This document shows positions 56,318-64,000 of a stretch of 64,000 bases of DNA, piece by piece. The stretch spans positions 1 to 64,000 of the forward strand of contig JAKSYS010000007.1 of assembly GCA_022925895.1 (NCBI GenBank), read 5' to 3'. The position numbers and the translations under genes were made by a program. The notes under the pieces are model-generated. The model was not told the DNA's origin. It made no database searches and worked only from the letters and a program-made list of their open reading frames with translations. Every line of letters starts with the position of its first letter. Position 1 is the first letter of the stretch. This stretch comes from Fragilaria crotonensis (lineage: Eukaryota; Bacillariophyta; Fragilariophyceae; Fragilariales; Fragilariaceae).

Positions 56318-59300
56318 TTGCCTCGGACAGCAAGACATACCTTCCCAAAGTCGACGAAGGACGAGTTTGCTACAGCCATGATGTTGAGCGACCGTTACAC
56401 GGATGATGATGGTAATGAACCACACGTTACCACCAAAACAACAACAACTGGACTATCGTTAGATGAAAAGCGAAAAAGAAGGAGAAGGAGAAAAGAAAAG
56501 AAGAAGAAAAATAAGAAAAGTGGCATCACGGAATCTAAAAATAGGCGAGCGTCCATGGAATCCCATCAAGACAGCAACTTTACGAAAACAACAGCAACAG
56601 AGAGCTCAGCGTTTTTCAATTCATCGGCAGGGGATGATGGTATGGATGTTGACCACGCCATATGGCCTTTGGATCAGGAACACCAGTGGGATGCCACCAC
56701 CAAAGGGTCCGATGTGGCCTCAATTGGAGGATTCAGTCACAACGAGAGATTATGGGCAGGATTGAAAACTGATCAAAGTGTTGTTTCTGCGACAGGGGAA
56801 TCCGTCGATCCTAGAAAGGTATTCACTAAAATTGATCGTCAGGAACGAAGTAAGCGCCTTCCTACCACCATTCACGAATCCGTCGGATCGCAATCGGATG
56901 GCAGCGAGCAGCACACCTCGTGTCACGACCACCAGTCATTATAAATTCGCAATCCAAACGTCAGCGTGGGAAGAGCCGTGACGGAACCTCAAGGTCCAAT
57001 CGGGAAAATAGACAAGACTCAAGGCGTCGTGAATCTCAATCGTCCGGATTCACGGAGACGTTGTCACCCAATGTAATGTTGGGTGATATGGAGAACGAAC
57101 CCGACCCGTTGGTCCAATATCTGGTCTCGCTGGGATTCGACCATGGGGATGCGAGACTAGTCAGCGAGAGCTTCCTTGTGGAACAGGATACTGGGGCATC
57201 TGTTAAGAAGGGCTTTGCCTCCAAACCGAGCGACGACGGTTCGTCAAACGCGGCGTCGCGAAAAATGCAACACCTACATTCTCCAGTAACATCGTCGCCA
57301 GCGCGTATAATGCCGGTAAGAAGGTCCTTGCAACACTCGCTGCCGCCGGAGGATGCAGATATTGAGAATTTCAACCTTGGTGCACCAGTGCCACGCGAGC
57401 GTGATCCCGGGTTGTTGCAGGATGATTGGACGTGATCCTTCGGCGACCCCGGAGGCCATTCCCGTTGTGGAAGACTACTCGAACAAGTGGCCAATCATTT
57501 ACGCCGATTCCGGTCCACTCTCAATGATGCACGCGTTGAAGGATAGAAATCTTCGACTCTGTCTCTTGCTCGGGATTCTGATTGTGGTTGCGGCTGTCAC
57601 GACGACCGCAGTTGTGCTGTCAACCAGAGGCAGTGGGGACGCAAATAGTTCAGCAGAGACACTGGAGTCCACCATGTCCCCATCATCGTCACCAACCTTT
57701 ATCAATGACGAAATTCTCATTGCTGCATCGAGAATATCTGGATGGGAGGCCCTCAATAAAGAGGATTCCCCTCAAATGAAGGCCGTGGGGTGGATGTCTA
57801 CTTTCGATGAGACAGACTTTGACGAGTTTGGCTCCGCATTCATACAGAGATACTGTCTTGTGGTGTTCTATTTCAGCACCGGTGGGCCTAATTGGTTGAA
57901 TCAGCACTCGTGGCTCGACCCCAAACTACACGTGTGCAGCTGGGGTGAAGGCACATCGTGTTTTCCTGATGGCTCGAACCAGCTGATTTTCATTGGTTTG
58001 GATGAAACTCGCAATGGCGTGTCAGGAACGCTGCCCGTTGAGCTTGGATTTCTTTCAGAAACTGTTTTCCTTCGGCTATCAAAGAACGACATTGGTGGCT
58101 CTATTCCTAGTGAGATTGGAAAGCTTAAACGTTTATCAACTCTTGATCTGTCCTCGAACATGATAACTGGTTCGATCCCCGAAACGATCGGGGATGCTGC
58201 AGAGCTTGTCCAGCTTGATCTATCTTACAACCGAATAAATGGAACTATTCCATCGTCATTTTATGATCTTGTGCGGCTTCAGTTGTTCGGTTTGGCTTCT
58301 AATGAAATCACCGGCCCAATTGAGGCGGACGTCGGGAAACTCCAGGAAATTGTATCCTTTGATGTCCGCAACAACAGCTTGACTGGAACTCTCACAGCAG
58401 GCTTCGACGAACTTACGGCCCTTGACTTTCTATGGTTGGACTACAATAAATTCACAGGTCAAATTCCAGCTGTCTCCGCAGTGATGGGTACGTGTGCTAT
58501 GAAAAGCTCTCATGTTTTTGTTATTTCAGCGCTCGCCTTTCCTGTCAACTAATGTCTTTACAATTCTTGAGCAGCCAGTCGACTTGAGATAACCATGAGT
58601 CACAATAACTTGGCAGGAACAATTCCCATCGTATCAATGATGCGTCGCTACTTGCAGGATGCTGGAGGGTCTAATCCGTTTCGTGTTCAGAAGATTGACT
58701 TGTCGTACAACCGATTGTCTGGAACGATCGATACTGTAACCGGGTATCTTCCGACTTTGCGATATGCAGATTTCTCCGGCAACAACTTCGTGGGGCAGGT
58801 AGGACTCCCTTGCTGCTTCTATGTGATTCCTGTACTTTCCTCGTGGCTGACGAAACAACTCTTCTGATTTCAGTTCCCGGGCGATTACGGTTGGACTGGA
58901 ATTGAGTTTCTAGGCATTGCAAATAACAATTTCAATGGGACGATCTCCACCTGGTGGCCGCAATCCCTAAGTCATCTGGATGTTGCTAACAACTCCTTGA
59001 CCGGAAGCATTCCCTCGGAATTGTGCAATTTTCCAGGCCTCAAGCTGCTAGGGCTAGGCGGCAATGCGAATTTGACCGCCACACTACCTACGTGCCTCTT
59101 CCAGCTCCCCGTGCTGCAAAACTTAAATCTGGCCAGCATTAACCTAGAGGGAACTATCCCCGCTGAGATCGGCATGCTTACACTGCTTGAGTACCTGGAT
59201 TTATCAGGGAACTCGTTAACTGGGACGATTCCAAGCCAGATCGGGTTTTGCTCGAATTTGGCAGCGATTGACTTGTCCAGCAACCAGCTTGGGGCGGGAT

Positions 59301-59558
59301 TCCCAGTGATTTGGGTCAGCTCCATTTTCTCAAGTCGTTCAATGTCGGAGATAATGATTTGGTTGGGTCTTTGCCGCAGGAGTTTGGGAATTGCAGAGCA
59401 TTGAGCATATGTCATTGCGTGGTAATGAGCTCACCGGTAGCCTTCCTGAAGGACTTTGTTTGTTTCCGAAGAACTGGTCAAGTGTTGACATTGGTTGTGG
59501 GATAGAGTGCGTATGTTGTGTGACAACCGGAAGGACTCATGTTGACATGCAGAAGTAA
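56318..59558 (+). CDS. LRR receptor-like protein with one membrane helix (several frame breaks)
   Basis: The long N-terminal tail is cytosolic-type: Lys/Arg-rich (RRRRRKEKKKKNKK near 56470-56520), Ser/Thr-rich, disordered. A single membrane helix (LCLLLGILIVVAAVTTTAVVL) is at 57560-57620. The extracellular part starts with an N-terminal cap (FYFSTGGPNWLNQHSWL, with a Cys pair) and plant-type LRRs: LxxLDLSSNMITGSIPETIG, LSYNRINGTIPSSF, LDLSGNSLTGTIPSQIG and others, ending in a Cys-rich cap IGCGIECVCC. Introns are 58488-58574 and 58799-58873. Frame changes occur near 56915 and 57430, and at GG/GGG runs near 59293 and 59403; each restores a good LRR or linker sequence, so I treat this as one gene. 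No kinase is visible. Similar proteins are abundant in pennate diatoms; the ligand is unknown. Confidence 0.82.
58488..58574 (+). other. Intron 1 of the LRR receptor-like gene
   Basis: 87 nt, GTACGT donor and GAGCAG acceptor. Splicing joins VSAVM to ASRLEITMSHNNL in frame and restores the LRR phase. Confidence 0.75.
58799..58873 (+). other. Intron 2 of the LRR receptor-like gene
   Basis: 75 nt, GTAGGA donor and TTTCAG acceptor. Joins GNNFVGQ to FPGDYGW in frame. Confidence 0.75.
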
Positions 59559-60069
59559 TGCCAGCGCAACTTTTGAACGGACTTCGGTAGTTTTAGGACT
59601 CACGAGAAGTTTAGTATGTAGCCGGGAACCAAGGGACCCACCGTACTTTGACTGGTCTTTTGTGTCAAAACAGCTAGTGGCAATTTCTAAAGGGTAAAGG
59701 TAATGATTCATATTTACCCTGAGGGTAAAGGTAATGACTGGAGTTTTAACGGTAGCGTACAGGTAATGCATTCTCGTGAACTGTTAAATTTTAGCAGGTA
59801 AGGTAGTGCCTTTGATTACCTAGGTAATTACCTTTCGGCGTATATCTACCCATTAAGGCTGATCCATGTTAGTAAAGCAAGGTGCATCGTAGGTACTATG
59901 TTGGTACTTTGGATGTTGAATGTGATGGATATGCTTCATGCTCCTACAGATTCTTTGGAGTTTTGCCTCGCTCTTTGCTTGAAAGTGAAACAAAAGTTGA
60001 CTCTCACATCTTGTATCTTGTGCCAAGATACCAGCTCAAGATTGGTGTATATAAAAATATTTGTAAAGC
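59559..60069. other. Intergenic with GGTAAAGGTAATG repeats
   Basis: Between about 59690 and 59840 the motif GGGTAAAGGTAATGA occurs twice; GGTAATG, GGTAAGG and the inverse TTACCT follow, including the palindrome ATTACCTAGGTAAT. No gene. Confidence 0.6.
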
Positions 60070-61720
60070 AATCAGCAAGGATGGCTGCCTCTAAGCATGC
60101 TGGTGCATCAACAGGAGATCAGCTATTGGGAGGTAATGACAGTGTTGCTTCCACCAATGATCCTAGTTATTCTCTTGCTACTTGTGACGGTCGTGAATAG
60201 CTAAGATCAAGATAAAGACAACATTCAAGTGTGTAGCACTCGCAAATATCGACGTACAAACTTTCCATTGTCGTACACACATGATTGGACACAGGGGGAT
60301 TTGCCAAGACGACACAGCAGAAGACAGTGTGTAGTATGCAAGAAGTTGTTTTTGGTGGTGACCAATGATGAAGGATGGAAAGCACAGTTGCAGACCCAAC
60401 ATCATGTCCCCTTGCCAGTTGCACGCAACTCCAATGCTGATATGCAAAGGACATTATCATTGCCTGTAATCCTTCACTTACAGCAAACAATCAAGGGGCA
60501 TCTTCCACCTCATGTGGTCCAGCACGGGTTCTTTGAGAATGCAATTGTTGATTTTTCAGCAGTTAGTGAGTACTCCAATTGATTGCAACGTGCCTCCAGC
60601 ATCATCTCGAACAGTTCTCCGCAGGACCGTTGAATTATTCAGTAGTAATATTGCCCAACCGATGCTATCTAAATTTCTGTGCAACCTTGATGCTCATGTT
60701 TCTCCAACTATAGTAGATGGTTGTTCCAGCCAGAACCTGAAAGGGTTCTACATTGTAACAGTGCACTGGGTTGACACCTTTTCAGGTCAAATGAAAAGTT
60801 CTCTTCTCACCATCCTCAATGTCTCCTCAGGTACATATCTTAGCTTGGCATTGTTCACATACCTGGCATTGGACATGCATGGTGGCTCCAGCATTTCTGT
60901 CACACCAGCTTCTCCATGTTGTAACTGATAATGGCTCTGATGCTTGTGCTGCTATCAACCACCTGTTTCAGCTCATGAACAGCTATTAGGATCAAAGGTC
61001 ATGCTCCCATCAAACCATGTGCACTATGCAGATCCCTCTGTGTAGCACGGTATCAGTTTCATACTTGCACACAAAGTAAAGGAGATCAATGAGTATCTTT
61101 GTAGCACGACACTGGTGAGTACTATCCAAAGATGCTGCAAAGATCTATGACAGGTATATCATTTGGAGAGAGAGCATGTGGGTTTTGCAAGTAAGGAACA
61201 GTCTGACTTGCTGGAACTCAACACATCAGATGCTGCATAGTGATGCAGCCACTGCAGAAGTGATGCACACATTCATACAATGCTACAACATTGCAACAAT
61301 CTTGCTTCATGAGGCAGCAGGTTAAATTTCTGATTGGGAGTGGAAAACACTGGTGCATGAATAACTTTCCTTTGGAAGCCGCAATCTTGATGATCACCAC
61401 AATGATCTTTGCCTGCTGCTCCTCTACCAGAATCAAGTTAGCCAACAAGATTTACTGTCCACAACTTCAACCAGCGCGAGTGCAAAGGGACATCAACAGG
61501 ATCACCACAGTCTGGAATGGATTTGACAACAAGCCATTGTGTATAGCAAGATGCAAGGTTTGCACTAATGTGTCACCATATCACAAAAATTAAGACCGCA
61601 TACTACCTACTCCATCAAAAACTGAAACTATCTTGCATTTCCACCAGAGGACTGGTTTGGCGGATCTGTAATCGGTTAACGGAGGCCTTCAGAGCACATC
61701 AGGTTTATGTCTAAGTTCAA
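60070..61720 (+). mobile_element. hAT transposase relic
   Basis: Plus-strand pieces in order: an N-terminal segment with a CVVCKK motif (60229-60582, possible BED-finger remnant); SSRTVLRRTVELF and the core NLKGFYIVTVHWVDTFSG (60512-60928); VTDNGSDACAAINHLFQLMN (60918-60980, another frame), the hAT catalytic-region signature; VHYAD...AHKVKEINE (about 61018-61090); and TCWNSTHQML (about 61210-61240), another hAT landmark. Frames change and stops intervene, and the C-terminal dimerisation domain is not recognisable, so it is inactive. I found no matching ends. Confidence 0.85.
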
Positions 61721-63167
61721 TAGTAGTGGTACCATACCATGCTCCTCACATTGCATTATGTAGAGTATCTGTCATTCACAAAGACTTTTGGATGAGTAAG
61801 GTGGATGGTTTACTATGTTCTGCGCGGCTTCAGTCAAAGGCAGGAGCAACCATAACCCTACTACAGCAGCCAAAAGACAGAGACATGAGGGTCAGCCAAA
61901 TAGCCTGGTGCAGCATAGTATGCTGTGCAATATGGTCAGTATTTGTTAGCCACAAACACAGTGGAAACACATTCATTCAACAGTAGCTAGTATGTTGTAA
62001 AGTCTCCAGCATGCCTCCTGGTGTTGGCTGTAAAAATAGATGTGTTGAAATCATTTAGTAATTAAGATTGATTTTGGCCTTGACTCAAAACTCAATGAAA
62101 TAATGTCACCTTTGCAATCAAAATAGAGTCAGACAATGCGTCCTTCGTTGAGTCAAACCTTGTGAAGCAAGTGACAGATTGTACCGGATGCTACACAGTA
62201 CGAAGTACACAACATATGCAGTCTACACAAATTCAATCAGTTGTTGATTCAATCACACTTGTTGGCATCGGCCACTTTGATTGAGAATAAAAACAAAGGT
62301 GCAACTGCCTTGCATGCAGTTCATGAAACAGAAGGATTGTAACAGGGGTATGGAGGTGTCAGGGGTTTTAAACAGGCTCTTTTAAACCTTGAAAGTTTTT
62401 CGAAGTAGACAATTTGTATTATTGAATTCAAGATTAGGGTTAAGGTTTACTGGCTATGGAATTGAAGGCGGATGCACATAACTCTTCGGCGTTTTTTGTC
62501 ATGTGCCAGTATTTCCACAACACCATTCTGCCATCATGGGACAGGGAATCGCGAATCGCGAGGTCGTTCAATTCTCACGACCAAGAAGTCCATGTCTCAA
62601 ATGTCGTCGGCTTATATGAATGTGCGACGCACGTATTACGAGTACTCCGTGGAGACATCTAAAAACTCAAATGTGGTTGGGGAGGATGTCGCAGGTACTG
62701 AATTTTGCGTATAAGAATTGCGATCCCAGGTGAACAAGTTGTCCATGTGTTCGGCGATGGGGTCTCTTAGCTTGACATTGGCGTTCTCATGATCCCGATA
62801 TGCGACATGCGTACGTACGGGCTAAGCAGTCATACTTTTTTTGAAGTCATCGTTCATGCGAAAGGAGGATAAATGTTGCCTTTCCGAGCTGTTGTAAAGG
62901 AACTGAAACGCTGCTCCTCGTACTCGTATGAATGAACAAGGATGGTCGATCCTTAGAAAACATCTGCGGAAAAATCGGACACACTCGGCGTCACCTTCGT
63001 GATTGATGACGTCGTGGAGAGAGCAAGTGTCTAGGCTAAGGCAAACACGTATGCACTCTTATGTACAATAAGTCGTATCTATTAGAATCAGATTGGGCAT
63101 CCTTTACATGTGAACTCGGAGTAATAGATGTTTCATGACCCTCATTATCTGACCAAGAAGAACGGGT
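61721..63167. other. No gene clearly supported
   Basis: Only short frames. The minus strand at 63040-62700 has local similarity to the minus strand at 55960-55535 (see findings). A CAGGGGT word at 62370 recalls hAT ends, but I found no partner. Confidence 0.35.
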
Positions 63168-63340
63168 ATCCTAGGTGATAACAACTGCCCACCACGGTCA
63201 TTCTAGGTGATTTATCACCTAGAATACCGGGATGATCGATCAGAAAATTCTTCCGTGCGTAGGACATTGAGTACAAATGTACCAGGCTTGTTTTCTTCCA
63301 GGGAAGAAAAGGGTATTCTAGGTGTCATTTACCTAGAATT
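63168..63340. repeat. Cluster of ATTCTAGGTGA palindromes
   Basis: A perfect palindrome ATTCTAGGTGA-TTTA-TCACCTAGAAT is at about 63201-63226. A degenerate version (ATTCTAGGTG...TACCTAGAAT) is at about 63315-63339, and half-sites (ATCCTAGGTGAT) near 63168. The spacing suggests a small inverted-repeat element or paired protein-binding sites. Confidence 0.75.
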
Positions 63341-63509
63341 GATACAACACTTTTTTTCATACATTATTCCAGTCTCGCAGACATCGATTTTTAACGTGTC
63401 TGCGTAACTTCCTATTGAATCACGAATACCATGACGCAGAGGATCAGCATTCTCGATTACTCCTTATAAAGCAGAATAAGAAAAGCACATCAAGCCCTTC
63501 TTTGCAATA

Positions 63510-64000
63510 ATGGAGACATCCACTCTTTTGGCTGCCTCACCGTGTGCACTAGGTAACAGGTGCCGCATGCAGAGAGATCAAAATGGGATGTTGCCTCTTG
63601 TCACAACAAATCAGGCGTGTGTTTGTTGCAAGAAGGTATTACATCCGATCTGCGGTCATGTTCATGAGCAGACAAGTTTTCTCACCTGTTCGTTGTGCTA
63701 CGAACAATTTGGCAGGACATTTGAGAGTCCTGCATTGGCAGCAGCATTTATTGAGGAGATTCAAGCAACAACTGAACTACTATTGGCCGGCAAAACAGGA
63801 AACTACGGAACAGCAGATTATACTCCTCCTAGCAATGCAGCCGATGACGAGATGTATACCGGTGCAGATGAAGTAGTTAATCAAGTGTTGACGACCAATC
63901 ACAGCTTAGCACGAGCACGGATGGTTCAAGATGTTTACGAAGCCATGACTCCAGCAAAGTGTCGGAAGGAGAATCGTTCCTTGTCAACAAGGGCAAAGAA
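63510..64000 (+). CDS. Cys-rich ORF, partial (runs off the right edge)
   Basis: Open from ATG at 63510 (or 63567) through the last base with no stop, at least 163 codons. An N-terminal cysteine cluster, ACVCCKKVLHPICGHVH then LTCSLCYEQFG, has CxC/CxxC and His spacing that could bind zinc. It is followed by an Ala/Glu-rich helix and a Thr/Ser/Asp-rich stretch. No family is recognised. The region upstream is transposon-rich, so it could be host or transposon protein; the base use is more like a coding gene than the neighbouring relics. The 3' part is outside the window. Confidence 0.6.
   Translation, partial: METSTLLAASPCALGNRCRMQRDQNGMLPLVTTNQACVCCKKVLHPICGHVHEQTSFLTCSLCYEQFGRTFESPALAAAFIEEIQATTELLLAGKTGNYGTADYTPPSNAADDEMYTGADEVVNQVLTTNHSLARARMVQDVYEAMTPAKCRKENRSLSTRAK

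Noticed and set aside
56750-56932. Separate minus-strand gene inside the LRR receptor N-terminus
   Set aside because: Short shadow frame; the plus-strand frame has the expected low-complexity tail composition.

Overview
The window looks like nuclear DNA of a stramenopile alga, most likely a pennate diatom. Genes are widely spaced, with short GT-AG introns (57-148 nt where I can place them). Diatom-like content includes a FIST protein whose N-terminus resembles a diatom plastid-targeting leader, a membrane-anchored leucine-rich-repeat protein with a long N-terminal tail, and a Ty1/copia relic. No prokaryotic operons, rRNA genes or CRISPR arrays are visible. The species cannot be fixed from sequence alone.

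Layout. 0.5-6.3 kb and 10.7-16.8 kb are two copies of one segmental duplication, each holding a minus-strand gene for a large DUF547 protein. The 4.4 kb between them is gene-poor and holds two elements bounded by inverted repeats. 16.9-25.1 kb is a more normal gene region: FIST (-), BTB/coiled-coil (-) and RNI-type LRR (+). 25.1-28.5 kb is transposon-derived, ending in a textbook hAT-type MITE with an 8-bp target duplication. 29.2-30.8 kb holds an intact ATP-grasp-like gene. 31.8-34.0 kb is a Ty1/copia relic. 35.2-38.5 kb holds two MITEs and a chimera in which a broken exostosin-like gene is joined to a deleted copy of the ATP-grasp gene. 38.9-42.2 kb has two intact secreted hydrolases, S28 and S51 (both -). 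42.6-43.7 kb is a satellite of about 15 units, each encoding a long hairpin. 43.9-49.3 kb is Mutator-like (MULE) transposon DNA that abuts and appears to cut off the 5' end of the better-preserved exostosin-like gene. 51.2-55 kb has a secreted protein with two 12-cysteine modules and a Lys/Met-rich tail, a small one-helix membrane protein (-) and a KDEL-receptor-like gene (+). 56.3-59.6 kb is an LRR receptor-like gene. 60-61.7 kb is a hAT transposase relic. A cysteine-rich ORF runs off the right edge.

Two themes cut across the window. First, many single-base differences sit in short homopolymer runs and break otherwise well-conserved reading frames (DUF547 copies, exostosin copy, KDEL receptor, LRR receptor). 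This pattern suggests uncorrected long-read indels at least as much as true pseudogenes. Second, the region is densely modified by mobile DNA: at least five TIR elements or MITEs, one MULE, one hAT and one copia. One MITE gives a clean filled-site/empty-site comparison between the two duplication copies.

The host genes do not form a pathway. Several enter the secretory system (S28, S51, Cys-rich protein, LRR receptor), and a KDEL receptor would act in the same system.
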